Below, piece by piece: positions 8,521 through 17,503 of a stretch of DNA of 64,000 bases (within the stretch, counting starts at the first letter, position 1; every line of letters begins with the position of its first letter). The stretch spans positions 1-64,000 of the forward strand of contig JAFGAL010000024.1 in NCBI GenBank assembly GCA_016933695.1. The letters run 5' to 3'. Made by a program: the position numbers and the translations under genes. Source of the stretch: Candidatus Zixiibacteriota bacterium (GTDB lineage Bacteria > Zixibacteria > MSB-5A5 > GN15 > PGXB01). The notes under the pieces were generated by a model. It was not told the origin of the DNA, searched no databases, and saw nothing but the letters and a program-made list of their open reading frames with translations.

Positions 8521-9185
8521 CCGTCAAACAGCCGATTGTTTTTTGCGATTTCGACGGGACATTTACCGCCCGCGATGTCGGGCATGGATTGTACAGGCGG
8601 TTTTCGGGCGGCGGGAATACCGAGTTGGTAGAACGCTGGAAAGCGGGGGAAGTGTCATCGCGGGAATGCCTGCGCGAAGAGGCCGCGATGATGGCCGTTA
8701 CCGAGGATGAGGTGTATCGTTTTCTGGATGGATTTCCGTTGCGCAAGGGGGCGGAGGAGTTTTACCGGACGACGGCAAGGCGCGGGATTCCGTTTTATAT
8801 CGTATCCGACGGCGCCGATTTGTATATTGATTATATCTTGAAAAAGAACGGTTTGCAGGGAATCACCTATTATGCCAATCATGCCTTTGTCCGGGACGGG
8901 CATTTCGTTATCGAATTCCCCTATGACAACGACGGCTGTGCGCGATGCGGCTGTTGCAAGGGGAGCCGAATGCGGGAGATAATCGGTTCAGACCGATCGG
9001 CATATACGGTGGTGTTTATCGGCGACGGATTGTCGGATATCTGCGCTCTTCCGGAAGCGGATATCGTATTCGCCCGGGGGGATTTACTCGGCTTTTGCCG
9101 GGCCAACGGCACAACCGCTATTGAATATAAATCGTTTTTTGATATATTACGGTATTTGAATACATCCGGCATTTTCACCGGATAG
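8517..9185 (+). CDS. HAD-superfamily phosphatase, MtnX-like
   Basis: The 222-residue protein has HAD motif I as FCDFDGTFT at residues 9-17, where the first Asp is the nucleophile. Motif II Ser is in YIVSDGADLYI and motif IV is FIGDGLSDICALPEAD. The overall pattern, including the CARCGCCKG segment (a probable metal or structural Cys cluster), matches MtnX-type HAD-IB phosphatases. These include the methionine-salvage enzyme and related phosphoserine-phosphatase-like proteins. No other methionine-salvage gene is nearby, so the substrate is open. Its ATG overlaps the stop of the protease gene (ATGA), indicating translational coupling. Confidence 0.8.
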   Translation: MTVKQPIVFCDFDGTFTARDVGHGLYRRFSGGGNTELVERWKAGEVSSRECLREEAAMMAVTEDEVYRFLDGFPLRKGAEEFYRTTARRGIPFYIVSDGADLYIDYILKKNGLQGITYYANHAFVRDGHFVIEFPYDNDGCARCGCCKGSRMREIIGSDRSAYTVVFIGDGLSDICALPEADIVFARGDLLGFCRANGTTAIEYKSFFDILRYLNTSGIFTG

Positions 9186-9217
9186 AATCCAGATCTTATG
9201 CTGATCGGAGCACATAT

Positions 9218-11716
9218 ATGAAAGCAATCATAATGGCGGGCGGCTTCGGGACCAGACTTCGCCCCCTGACAATCAATCTTCCCAAGCCCATGGTGCCGAT
9301 CGGGAATATCCCGATGATGGAACACGTGGTAAACCTGCTCAAGCGAAACGGTTTCGATGAGTTGGTTTCCCTGTTGTTTTTCCAGGCCGAGGAAATCAAG
9401 CATCATTTCGGCGACGGACATAAATTCGGCGTCAGGATGGATTATTTGCAACCGACGGAGGATTACGGTACCGCCGGAGCGGTCAGGTTTGCCGAGGATT
9501 TCATCGATGATACGGTTCTGGTCATCTCCGGCGACGTTCTCACCGATTTTGATCTCAGCGAGGCGATCGATTGGCATCGGGCCAAAAAAGCGGATGCCAC
9601 GATCATGCTCACGCGGGTTGAGAACCCGCTTCCCTATGGTATTGTCATCACCGATGACGACGACCGGATCGTCCGTTTCCTCGAGAAACCGTCATGGGGC
9701 GAGGCGTTTTCGGACACGATCAATACCGGCATTTATATTCTGGAGCCGCATGCGGTGCGGCTGATACCGCCACGTACCAATTTCGATTTCTCGCAGAATT
9801 TATATCCGTTGATGTTGTCCAAGAAAATGGGCTTGTACGGCATGGTGGCCAGCGGGTACTGGAAAGATGTCGGCAATATCAAGGAATATGCCCGCGCTCA
9901 CCGCGATCTGCTTTCGGGGAGTATCAATCTCGATCTCGGGTTGAAGCAGAAAAAGATAGGCGAGGCGGACGTGTATTTCGGCAAGAATGTCCACCTGGGC
10001 GACAATGTGACATTCAAGGGGGTGGTTATTCTCGGTGACGATTCCACGGTCTCCAGCGGCGCGGAACTAAACAATAGCGTGGTCGGCAATCGCGTGAAAG
10101 TCGGCGAGAAATCCTCGCTGTTTAATACCATTGTCTGGTCGGACACCTGGATCGGCGCAGAATCGAAACTGGAGCAGTCAATTGTCTGCAGTCGCTCCTG
10201 GATCGGTGAGAACGTGGTTCTCATGGACGATGCCATTGTTTCGGATGAATGTAAAATCGGCAAAGGTGCGACGATCAAAGCCAACTGCAAGATCTGGCCG
10301 GGCAAGACGGTCGATGATGGTGCGATTTTGTCGTCGTCGCTTGTCTGGGGCGACAAATGGAACCGGGAGTTATTCACGCAGTCCAAGGTGACCGGACTGG
10401 CGATGACCGAACTGACTCCGGAAATGGCGGTCAAACTGGGCGCGGCGTTCGGCGCGTTTCTCGGGCCCGGTAAGCGGGTGGTTACCAGCCGTGACGCTTC
10501 GGACACATCGCGTCTGCTCAAACGCGGCATGATTGCCGGATTGCTGGCCGCGGGGATCGATGTCGACGATATCGAAGCGATGCCGATTCCGGTTGTGCGC
10601 TATGCGCTCAAGCACGGCTCGTACGGGGCTGGGGTGTACATTCGCCATAATCCCGCCGATTATCATTTGATCGATATTATCGTGTTCAACGGTGACGGGC
10701 TCGATATGCCGACCGCCAAGCTGAAAAAGGTTGAGCGGATGTTTTTCGGTGAGGATTTTCGTCGTGCCAGTCTCGATGAAATCGGCCATCTCGATCTTCC
10801 GGCCGGTGTCCTTGAGGATTATCGCGATGATTTTCTGGGGACGATCAGGCCGGACATTATCCGCAAGGCGGGATTCAAAGTGGTGATTGACTATGCCAAC
10901 GGCGGCGCATCGCAGGTGTATCCGACCCTGTTCTCGCAGTTGGGAATCAACCTGGTGGCGCTGAACGCCTATGTCGACCCGCGCAAGCTGTCGGCGCATC
11001 CCGATGAACAGGCGCAGTCGATCGTGCAGTTGTCTTCGATTGTCAAATCACTCAATGCCGATATCGGCTTTATGCTCAACCCGGCGGCCGAGAAACTGAC
11101 GGTGGTGGATGAGAACGGCAATCTGATCGACAGCCAGTTGTTGTTATTGCTGGTGACGCACCTGTTTTTGCGGACGCATAAGGCCAACCGCATTGCGGTG
11201 CCGGTGTCGGCCTCGATGGGGGTCGAGGAAATCGCATCGCGGTACGGTGTTGAGGTGATCCGGGTGCGCAACAGCCATCTGGCGATGATGGAAGCATATC
11301 AGAATTCCGGTGTGGATTTTGTCGGCGGGACGCTGGGCGGGTTCATATTCCCCGATTTCCAACTTGGCACCGATGCAATTATGGCAACCGTGTATATTCT
11401 TGAGATGATGGCCAAGGAGAAAGTCCGTCTGGGTGAAATTCGGAGTAAATTCGAGCATTATCTGCGCAAGGAAATCAAAGTGCCGTGTCCCTGGGCGAAA
11501 AAGGGACAGGTAATGCGCAAGCTGATCACCATGACCAGCGAGAAGGAACGCCAGCTTATCGACGGAGTTCGGGTGTTCGAAAACGGCGGCTGGGTACTGG
11601 TGGCGCCGGATAATCTGGCCGGGGCGTTTACCATTCTGGGCGAGTCGGAGTCGAAAGAATCGCTGGACAAGATGGTTAACCGGTATCAGACCCTGGTTGA
11701 GGAGGCGCAAAGCTGA
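9218..11716 (+). CDS. Sugar-1-phosphate nucleotidyltransferase / phosphohexomutase fusion, mutase half degenerate
   Basis: This 832-residue protein has three parts. Residues 1-235 form a nucleotidyltransferase with MAGGFGTRLRPLT at 7-19 and the metal-binding SGDVLTD, annotated in the family as mannose-1-phosphate guanylyltransferase. Residues 250-375 form a left-handed beta-helix with hexapeptide repeats. Residues 385-830 form a phosphohexomutase-like domain. The mutase part lacks its key residues: the usual phosphoserine SHNP reads R476-HNP, and the metal loop DGDADR reads NPAAEK at 621-626. The first half probably makes an activated sugar for surface polysaccharide, while the second half probably has a structural or regulatory role. 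The exact nucleotide and sugar are unproven. Confidence 0.88.
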   Translation: MKAIIMAGGFGTRLRPLTINLPKPMVPIGNIPMMEHVVNLLKRNGFDELVSLLFFQAEEIKHHFGDGHKFGVRMDYLQPTEDYGTAGAVRFAEDFIDDTVLVISGDVLTDFDLSEAIDWHRAKKADATIMLTRVENPLPYGIVITDDDDRIVRFLEKPSWGEAFSDTINTGIYILEPHAVRLIPPRTNFDFSQNLYPLMLSKKMGLYGMVASGYWKDVGNIKEYARAHRDLLSGSINLDLGLKQKKIGEADVYFGKNVHLGDNVTFKGVVILGDDSTVSSGAELNNSVVGNRVKVGEKSSLFNTIVWSDTWIGAESKLEQSIVCSRSWIGENVVLMDDAIVSDECKIGKGATIKANCKIWPGKTVDDGAILSSSLVWGDKWNRELFTQSKVTGLAMTELTPEMAVKLGAAFGAFLGPGKRVVTSRDASDTSRLLKRGMIAGLLAAGIDVDDIEAMPIPVVRYALKHGSYGAGVYIRHNPADYHLIDIIVFNGDGLDMPTAKLKKVERMFFGEDFRRASLDEIGHLDLPAGVLEDYRDDFLGTIRPDIIRKAGFKVVIDYANGGASQVYPTLFSQLGINLVALNAYVDPRKLSAHPDEQAQSIVQLSSIVKSLNADIGFMLNPAAEKLTVVDENGNLIDSQLLLLLVTHLFLRTHKANRIAVPVSASMGVEEIASRYGVEVIRVRNSHLAMMEAYQNSGVDFVGGTLGGFIFPDFQLGTDAIMATVYILEMMAKEKVRLGEIRSKFEHYLRKEIKVPCPWAKKGQVMRKLITMTSEKERQLIDGVRVFENGGWVLVAPDNLAGAFTILGESESKESLDKMVNRYQTLVEEAQS

Positions 11717-11725
11717 TAAATGCGA

Positions 11726-11754
11726 GACGCCGGCTGATTTCAGCCGGCGTCTTG
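11726..11754 (+). terminator. Hairpin terminator after the nucleotidyltransferase fusion
   Basis: The perfect 12-bp stem GACGCCGGCTGA (11726-11737) / TCAGCCGGCGTC (11740-11751) is followed by only a short TT run. The stem is very stable but the T-tract is weak. Confidence 0.7.
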
Positions 11755-11906
11755 CAGGTAATAGGTTGGGAAGAACTACTGCTTTACTGACTGCTTATTG
11801 TCGCTGTTTCTATATAGATATACCCGCAAGCAGGCGGGGAGTTTCAAAATTTATCAGACATCTTTTATCAGCATTTAGATTATTTACGGCCGGAGGTTTA
11901 AATCGC

Positions 11907-11935
11907 TTGCCAGTAGTCCGATTTTAGAATAATAT
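11907..11935 (+). promoter_or_regulatory. asnS promoter
   Basis: TTGCCA (11907-11912), a 17-base spacer and TAATAT (11930-11935) are present. The expected transcript start near 11942 fits initiation at 11996 with a short leader. Confidence 0.55.
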
Positions 11936-11995
11936 CAACGGATATATATTTCGTATGACTTGATGGCTGGAACCAACAGATGCCGGAGGTTGAGT

Positions 11996-13390
11996 ATGGA
12001 TTATTTCAAACGCACCAGAATCTCGAAAATACTTCTCGAGGACGCGGTCGATCTCAATCAGACCATTTTGGTTATGGGCTGGGTGCGAACTATTCGCGAC
12101 AGCAAAGAGATCGTTTTTATCGAGATCAATGACGGTTCCTGTATGGGGAATCTTCAGGCAGTGGTGAATAATCCGGGTAATTTCGGCGATCTGAAACGGA
12201 TGTTGACCGGTGCGGCGGTGCGGGTTGAGGGCACGCTGGTGGAATCTCCGGCCAAGGGTCAGAAATACGAGCTGGCGGTTACCGATCTGCAGCTGCTCGG
12301 TGAGGCCGACCAGAGTTACCCGCTTCAGAAAAAGCGCCACTCATTCGAGTATTTGCGCGAAATCGCACATTTGCGTCCGCGGACGAACACGTTCGGGGCG
12401 GTAAACCGTCTTCGCTCGAAAATCGCCTACGCCGTTCACAAGTTTTACCAGGAACGGGGATTTTATTATATCCATACCCCGATTATTACCGCGTCGGATT
12501 GCGAAGGGGCGGGGGATATGTTCCGGATTACGACCTTGCCGCACAATGCCGCGCCGGAGGAAAACGGCAAGGTCGATTACACGCAGGATTTTTTCGGGTC
12601 GGAGACGTTTTTAACCGTGTCGGGGCAGTTGGAGGCGGAAATCGCGGCGCTGGCACTTGGCGACGTGTACACGTTCGGGCCGACCTTCCGCGCGGAGAAT
12701 TCCAACACGTCGCGGCATGCCTCGGAGTTCTGGATGATCGAGCCGGAGATGGCGTTCTGCGACCTTGACGGTGATATGCAGATCGCGACGGATTTTCTGA
12801 AATACCTGTTCAGTTTCGCGCTCGAACAATGCGCCGATGAGATGACGTTTTTCGGCACGTGGATCGACAAGACAGTCCGGGAGACCCTGGAACATATTGT
12901 CAGTTCAGAATTCGAACGCCTGCCGTACACCGAGGCGGTGAAGATTCTGGAGAAATCCGGGCAGAAATTCGAGTTCCCGGTGGGATGGGGAGTCGATCTG
13001 CAGTCCGAGCATGAACGGTATCTGACCGAGATCGTGTTCAAGCGCCCGGTGATCGTGTACGATTATCCGAAAAAGATCAAGGCGTTTTACATGCGGGTCA
13101 ACGACGATGAGAAGACGGTCGCGGCGATGGACGTGCTGGTGCCGAAGGTCGGTGAAATTATCGGCGGCTCACAACGTGAAGAACGTTTCGATGTGCTGAA
13201 AGCCCACATGGAAGAGAAAGGCATCCCGCTGGAACCGTACGGCTGGTATTTCGATCTTCGCAAGTACGGCACCGCGCCCCATGCGGGATTCGGGCTGGGG
13301 TTTGACCGGACCCTGATGTATATCAGCGGCATGACCAATATTAGGGATGTCCAGCCGTTCCCGCGTGTCCCCCGCTGGGCGAAGTTTTAG
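11996..13390 (+). CDS. asnS: Asparaginyl-tRNA synthetase
   Basis: The 464-residue class IIb synthetase charges tRNA-Asn. An N-terminal OB fold (residues 1-120, [23 protein letters not shown]) binds the anticodon. The catalytic domain has motif 2 ([20 protein letters not shown]) and motif 3 ([15 protein letters not shown]). The combination NSNTSRH with the AsnRS-type spacing favours AsnRS over AspRS. The start at 11996 is preceded by GGAGGT; an in-frame TTG at 11960 is less likely. A strong terminator follows. The presence of AsnRS implies direct charging of tRNA-Asn in this organism. Confidence 0.95.
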   Translation: MDYFKRTRISKILLEDAVDLNQTILVMGWVRTIRDSKEIVFIEINDGSCMGNLQAVVNNPGNFGDLKRMLTGAAVRVEGTLVESPAKGQKYELAVTDLQLLGEADQSYPLQKKRHSFEYLREIAHLRPRTNTFGAVNRLRSKIAYAVHKFYQERGFYYIHTPIITASDCEGAGDMFRITTLPHNAAPEENGKVDYTQDFFGSETFLTVSGQLEAEIAALALGDVYTFGPTFRAENSNTSRHASEFWMIEPEMAFCDLDGDMQIATDFLKYLFSFALEQCADEMTFFGTWIDKTVRETLEHIVSSEFERLPYTEAVKILEKSGQKFEFPVGWGVDLQSEHERYLTEIVFKRPVIVYDYPKKIKAFYMRVNDDEKTVAAMDVLVPKVGEIIGGSQREERFDVLKAHMEEKGIPLEPYGWYFDLRKYGTAPHAGFGLGFDRTLMYISGMTNIRDVQPFPRVPRWAKF

Positions 13391-13400
13391 ATCTATATAG

Positions 13401-13439
13401 GCATGCCGGTGATATTTCGTATTCACCGGCATGCTTTTT
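13401..13439 (+). terminator. asnS terminator
   Basis: The 12-bp perfect stem GCATGCCGGTGA (13401-13412) / TCACCGGCATGC (13423-13434) is followed by five T residues (13435-13439). Confidence 0.9.
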
Positions 13440-13444
13440 CTTCT

Positions 13445-13474
13445 TTGACATTGCTTTGTCTTTTTCTCTATACT
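13445..13474 (+). promoter_or_regulatory. Promoter of the monoheme lipoprotein gene
   Basis: TTGACA (13445-13450), an 18-base spacer and TATACT (13469-13474) lie immediately after the asnS terminator. This supports initiation at 13508 rather than at the in-frame ATG at 13403. Confidence 0.7.
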
Positions 13475-13507
13475 GCTATAGTCAATTATTCTCAAGGAGT
13501 TATAGGT

Positions 13508-14158
13508 ATGAAAACAGGGAAGTGGATTGTAGTGGCGGTGGGGGTTGGGATTGTGCTTATGATCGGGTGCGGGAAGGAGAAAGGCGGATCATCGGGCAAG
13601 ATCGACGAGCAGGCGATGATTGTCGATGAGATATTGATTCAGCAGGCCGCCGACAGTGCCATTGCATGGTATTCATCGGAACTCAAGGCCGCCTTGCAGG
13701 CGGCGATCACAGAGGGCGGACCGGTGAATGCGATCGGTGTTTGCAATGAGATCGCACCGGAAATCGCGGCCGCGCATTCGATCGAAGGATGGTATCTGGA
13801 GCGGGTGACCGATAAAAGCCGCAATGCCAACAATCAGGTCGATAGTACACAGGCCGAAATACTGGCAAGATTCGCCGTGGCGGATTCGGCGCCTTCGTTT
13901 ATCGGCGAATGGGAACTGATCGGATCTGATACGGTATATCATTTTTACCGTCCGATTCGGGTCGGTGCGCTGTGTTTGAACTGCCACGGCGGCAAAGAAC
14001 AGCTGGCGCCCGACGTTGCCGCGAAAATCGCCGAGTTGTATCCCGATGATATGGCGACCGGGTATCGGGTCGGTGACTTGCGGGGAATAGTGGCAGTCGA
14101 TGTTGCGTGGTCAAAGGGCAAAGCGCATGCCGAAGCACTGGTTGCGGGGAAGCATTAG
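13508..14158 (+). CDS. Monoheme c-type lipoprotein, Tll0287-like/DUF3365 family
   Basis: The 216-residue product has a lipoprotein signal (hydrophobic stretch ending VLMIGC at about residue 21). Its body has the pattern of Tll0287-like haem proteins (DUF3365): GVCNEIAPEIAA, a VTDKSRNANNQVD segment and one haem-binding CLNCHG near residue 157. The family binds a single c-type haem in a PAS-like fold and often works as a periplasmic sensor or electron carrier. Here there is no attached kinase domain, so it is probably a stand-alone haem lipoprotein. An AAGGAG site precedes the ATG at 13508. Promoter and terminators indicate a single-gene transcript. Confidence 0.85.
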   Translation: MKTGKWIVVAVGVGIVLMIGCGKEKGGSSGKIDEQAMIVDEILIQQAADSAIAWYSSELKAALQAAITEGGPVNAIGVCNEIAPEIAAAHSIEGWYLERVTDKSRNANNQVDSTQAEILARFAVADSAPSFIGEWELIGSDTVYHFYRPIRVGALCLNCHGGKEQLAPDVAAKIAELYPDDMATGYRVGDLRGIVAVDVAWSKGKAHAEALVAGKH

Positions 14159-14178
14159 CAATCGTTCGGCATAATCTC

Positions 14179-14206
14179 TTGACATTCGGTGATTGTGGCT
14201 TATACT
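14179..14206 (+). promoter_or_regulatory. Promoter of the VTT-domain gene
   Basis: TTGACA (14179-14184), a 16-base spacer and TATACT (14201-14206) are present, about 40 bases before the GTG start codon of the next gene. Confidence 0.7.
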
Positions 14207-14253
14207 GGTTGAAAGCTACTGATATCATGCATTAGGGGAAACAAGGGGAGCCG

Positions 14254-14910
14254 GTGTTCGATTCTTTCCGCTCGACTCAACCGCCGTCAATCGCCAGTGA
14301 ATCATCAGTTGCGGGGGCATCTGTCACCTCCGAAAAATCATCGAATAAAAAAAGCGGCCTGGTATCGGTGTTGATTTCAGTGGGTATTATCATTGGCGGA
14401 ATCGTTATTGTGGCGATTTTCCAGGATGAAATCAATGCGTACGGCATGGCGTTGATGCAGAAATACGGTCGGAGACAGGTTGACATCATCCTGTTTTTAC
14501 TTACCGCGGTCAGCGCCAGCCCGTTGTGTCTTCCCATCTGGCAGTACGTATTGGTGGGGACGGCGATGGGGTATTCGGTGATTCGGCTTTCTGTTGTGAT
14601 GGCGCTCGGTTCAGCGGTGGGATCGCAGATTACGTATTATGTCGGGCGGTATTTCGGCGAGACCAAATTCGTCAAGAGGCGTTTTCCCAATGCCGGCGAA
14701 CACCTCTGGGTGCAGGGGCGTTCACGGTTATATGTGAGTGTGTTGTTGTTTCTCGGAACGGCGTCGCCGCTCCCGTTCGACGTGCTCTATTTCGCCTGCG
14801 GGATCAAGAGATACCCGCCGCATCTGTTGTACGTGCTCACGGCAACAGCGCGGTTTATCAGGTATCTCTATCTCGGTTACGGGTTCACGTTTTTCAGCTC
14901 CTGGTTGTAG
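14254..14910 (+). CDS. VTT-domain (DedA/TVP38-like) membrane protein
   Basis: The 218-residue integral membrane protein starts with GTG behind AAGGGGAG. A roughly 35-residue polar N terminus is followed by a transmembrane helix (about residues 36-58) and the VTT core. That core includes SASPLCLPIWQYVLVGTAMG, the Gly-rich GSAVGSQITYYVGRYFGE segment, and a re-entrant type pattern near FLGTASPLPFDVLYFACG. DedA/VTT proteins are transporters or scramblases for lipid carriers, including undecaprenyl phosphate and phosphatidylethanolamine. The specific lipid is unknown. The gene is convergent with the following lipoprotein gene. Confidence 0.85.
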   Translation: MFDSFRSTQPPSIASESSVAGASVTSEKSSNKKSGLVSVLISVGIIIGGIVIVAIFQDEINAYGMALMQKYGRRQVDIILFLLTAVSASPLCLPIWQYVLVGTAMGYSVIRLSVVMALGSAVGSQITYYVGRYFGETKFVKRRFPNAGEHLWVQGRSRLYVSVLLFLGTASPLPFDVLYFACGIKRYPPHLLYVLTATARFIRYLYLGYGFTFFSSWL

Positions 14911-14936
14911 CATCTTCGCAGGTCTGGTCTTCAATC

Positions 14937-15836
14937 TTATTTTTCCTCGGCAGTCGGAGTGTTGGTGCTCAGCGGAGCTTTGAACCACACTTCCTGTTTT
15001 TCCGGCATATCGGGGCGATTTGCGCCGCCGGGAGGACCGCCCATGCTGCCGCCACGGCCACCACCCATACCGCCACCGGGAGGGCCGCCGCCCATACCAC
15101 CGCCGGGACCGCCACTTCGGCCGCCGGGACGCTCAGGCATATCGCCCATGTCGCCCCACACGGCTCCGAGTCCGACGACCTGCCCCGGCACGATGCCAAG
15201 ACCATAAAAGCGCGGTTGGCTTTGTTTCAGGGGGATTTTGAACTCATAGGTATAAAATCCAAAGCAGGTGTCAAAACAGGCTGTCGGACCTTCCGAGCCG
15301 TCGAGAGGTATGGCTTTTTCAACGAGAAAATCTCTGATCGCACAGGTGAATTCCGGTTTGGCGGATTCACCCAGGGGACGATCCTGTTCGGGGCGATCTC
15401 CCTGATCGTTTTGGGGGCGTTCCGGGCGCTGTCGGTTTTGATCCATGCCCGTTTGCGGCATGCCGCCCCGCGCCGGTCCGTCTTTATAGCATATCATGAA
15501 ATCCTTGTTTTTTTTGCCCTTGGGATCGAGGTAGAGGGTCAGGCCGGTTCTTTGTATGGCCATGGCCCAGGAGGGATCGCTGGTGCGGAACAAAAGGTAG
15601 AGGTTTTCGCTGTCATTGCACTGACCGACCACCGCGTTTTGTTCTTCCAGAAGCAGGGTCGGATGGTTTTCCCAGTCACGAAAATCACCGTCGATGGTAA
15701 TCGGCTTTTCGGCCCATGACCCGCCGATCTCAGTCCCTTTGCATCCCGTAAAGGCAAGCAGTACAATTAGAATCAGCAGGAATTCAGTACCCATCGGTCG
15801 TTTCCGCCGGGTGCGAGTGTCACAGGATGAATCCAT
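14937..15836 (-). CDS. Gly-rich secreted lipoprotein with CBM9/DOMON-like domain
   Basis: This 299-residue protein has a basic n-region (TRRKRP), a hydrophobic segment and lipobox LAFTGC. The mature part begins with a fold pattern typical of CBM9-like/DOMON beta-sandwiches (ITIDGDFRDW, then SENLYLLFRTSD). A second beta-rich part follows (FYTYEFKIPL). Near the C terminus lies a 60-residue low-complexity stretch rich in Gly, Pro, Met and Arg (GGGMGGGPPGGGMGGG). The start at 15836 has a GGAG site; ATG at 15794 is an alternative that leaves the signal intact. Ligand and function are unknown. It probably sits on the cell surface or in the periplasm. Confidence 0.65.
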   Translation of the reverse strand: MDSSCDTRTRRKRPMGTEFLLILIVLLAFTGCKGTEIGGSWAEKPITIDGDFRDWENHPTLLLEEQNAVVGQCNDSENLYLLFRTSDPSWAMAIQRTGLTLYLDPKGKKNKDFMICYKDGPARGGMPQTGMDQNRQRPERPQNDQGDRPEQDRPLGESAKPEFTCAIRDFLVEKAIPLDGSEGPTACFDTCFGFYTYEFKIPLKQSQPRFYGLGIVPGQVVGLGAVWGDMGDMPERPGGRSGGPGGGMGGGPPGGGMGGGRGGSMGGPPGGANRPDMPEKQEVWFKAPLSTNTPTAEEK

Positions 15837-15948
15837 AGGTATCGTTCTCCAATATCGGGTGTGAATTCATTTTTAGGACACCTGTCGGGTAATTTCGACT
15901 AACGGGGAATTGTATCAATGATTCCAATTGATCGTCGGGCTATTCTGA

Positions 15949-15975
15949 TTGACTTTGAAGGAGTTGGAGTATACT
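15949..15975 (+). promoter_or_regulatory. dprA promoter, predicting a leaderless mRNA
   Basis: TTGACT (15949-15954), a 15-base spacer and TATACT (15970-15975) end eight bases before the ATG at 15984. Transcription should start at or within two bases of the start codon. Confidence 0.5.
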
Positions 15976-15983
15976 TTCCGCAT

Positions 15984-16889
15984 ATGCGAGTTACTGACGG
16001 ATATTCTCTTGCGGCGATGGTCTGGGCGTTGCGTCATTATGGTGACGTCGGCCCGAGGACTTTCGGCGCGTTGATGGCATATTTCGAGACCGTTGCGGCG
16101 GTGTTTCAGGCCGAACTGGAGGAATTGCTGGGGATTAACGGGCTTGGTGAAAAACGGGCCGGGAAGATTTTTCGGGCATCGGATTTTCTGGCGGAGGCGG
16201 AGCGGTTTATCGGTTTGCTTCCGGGGATGAATATCAATTGCGCGACAATCTATGACAGCGATTATCCGTCGCTTTTTTTTGAGTTGAACGATCCTCCGCC
16301 GATGATATTCTACCGGGGGACACTTCCCCAACAGGATGAAAAACGAGTGGCCCTAATCGGTTCGCGCAATGTGACCGCTGAAGGGATTCAAAACGCGGTG
16401 ACACTGGCGGAGAAGCTTGCGGAACAGAAGGTGTCGGTGGTTTCGGGGTTGGCCCAGGGAATCGATGCCGCTGCGCATGTCGGGGCGCTCAAGGGTGGGG
16501 CGAACAGCTACGCGATCATTGGGTCCGGGCTGGATCATATTACTCCGAAAGACCATTTCTCACTGGCGGTAGAGTTGATACATAATGGCGCGGTGATCTC
16601 GGAATACGCTCCCGATGTCAAGACGTCGCCGGCGCGGTTAATTTCGCGCAATCGTCTGACGGTCGGAATGTCGCAGGCGGTCGTGGTCGGCGAAATCAGC
16701 GGAGATTCCACGGGGACGGTCGACTGCGCAAAATTCTGCAATCAGCTCGGCAAGCTGACTTTTGTTTTGACCGACGGTGCGGATTTGCCGGGGCGGGACA
16801 ACACCGGACTCGAACAAGTACTCAAGACCGGCGCCATTCCGATCACGATGGAAAACGGTGTCGACATGATTACCAGATCGTTGGTATAA
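15984..16889 (+). CDS. dprA: DprA-like DNA-processing protein
   Basis: The roughly 301-residue protein has a helix-hairpin-helix-like N-terminal part (LLGINGLGEKRAGKIF) followed by the Rossmann-like DprA domain. Motifs are VALIGSRNVT, VVSGLAQGIDAAAHVGAL, GSGLDHITPK, and SRNRLTVGMSQAVVVGE. DprA binds single-stranded DNA entering the cell and loads RecA during transformation. The usual C-terminal winged helix seems to be absent, so the protein is short. No good ribosome site precedes 15984, but a promoter ends eight bases before it. An alternative ATG at 15918 would add 22 residues unlike DprA. It heads a five-gene operon. Confidence 0.85.
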   Translation: MRVTDGYSLAAMVWALRHYGDVGPRTFGALMAYFETVAAVFQAELEELLGINGLGEKRAGKIFRASDFLAEAERFIGLLPGMNINCATIYDSDYPSLFFELNDPPPMIFYRGTLPQQDEKRVALIGSRNVTAEGIQNAVTLAEKLAEQKVSVVSGLAQGIDAAAHVGALKGGANSYAIIGSGLDHITPKDHFSLAVELIHNGAVISEYAPDVKTSPARLISRNRLTVGMSQAVVVGEISGDSTGTVDCAKFCNQLGKLTFVLTDGADLPGRDNTGLEQVLKTGAIPITMENGVDMITRSLV

Positions 16890-16894
16890 ATTCC

Positions 16895-17503
16895 ATGTCG
16901 CAAATCGACTGTTATCATACGGTCGCGGCGGACGCCGAGACCGAAATCAAAATTAAGGGATCGAAATTTATCGGACGGGTGTTTCCGTGTGCCGATGAAG
17001 CCGAAGCCGAGGCGATCCTGAATCGGATTCGCAAACAGTTTTACGATGCCACGCATAATTGTTATGCCTGGCGGGTGGGATTGGGCAAGGAGATCGTGTA
17101 CAAGTACTCCGATGACGGTGAACCGTCGGGTACTGCCGGGCGTCCGATTTACGACCAACTGGAAGGGCATGATGTAACCAATGCCATATTGATCGTGACG
17201 CGGTATTTCGGCGGGACCAAGCTGGGGACCGGCGGTTTGACCCATGCCTATTCCGACAGTGCGGCCCAAACGATTGAGAAAGCCGGTGTGGTCGAGTGTT
17301 TCATTACCGATACCGTGACCATGGTCGTTGCGTTTTCCGACTATAATGCCGTGGAACGGTTGATTCGCCAGAGCGGCGGGATGATCGTCCAATCCGATTT
17401 TGCCGACGTGGTAACGCTGACGGTTGAGATCAGACTGTCGCTGATGGATTGGCTTCGTGATGATTTGATCGAGACCACCTCCGGGAGAGTGACCTTTGTG
17501 TAA
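16895..17503 (+). CDS. yigZ: YigZ/IMPACT-family protein
   Basis: The 202-residue protein matches YigZ (UPF0029/IMPACT). The family signature is present: IKGSKFIGRVFPC, HNCYAWRVG, YSDDGEPSGTAGRPI, and VTRYFGGTKLGTGGL. A C-terminal ferredoxin-like domain follows (VERLIRQSGGMIV). Bacterial YigZ is a two-domain cytosolic protein that may bind nucleic acid or nucleotides; its exact role is not established. It starts six bases after dprA and overlaps the next gene by eight bases, so the operon structure is clear. Confidence 0.92.
   Translation: MSQIDCYHTVAADAETEIKIKGSKFIGRVFPCADEAEAEAILNRIRKQFYDATHNCYAWRVGLGKEIVYKYSDDGEPSGTAGRPIYDQLEGHDVTNAILIVTRYFGGTKLGTGGLTHAYSDSAAQTIEKAGVVECFITDTVTMVVAFSDYNAVERLIRQSGGMIVQSDFADVVTLTVEIRLSLMDWLRDDLIETTSGRVTFV

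Noticed and set aside
14526-15719. A plus-strand frame of 397 residues across the VTT gene end and the lipoprotein gene
   Set aside because: It overlaps two better-supported genes and is Ala/His-rich low complexity in the middle, caused by the Gly/Pro repeat on the other strand.
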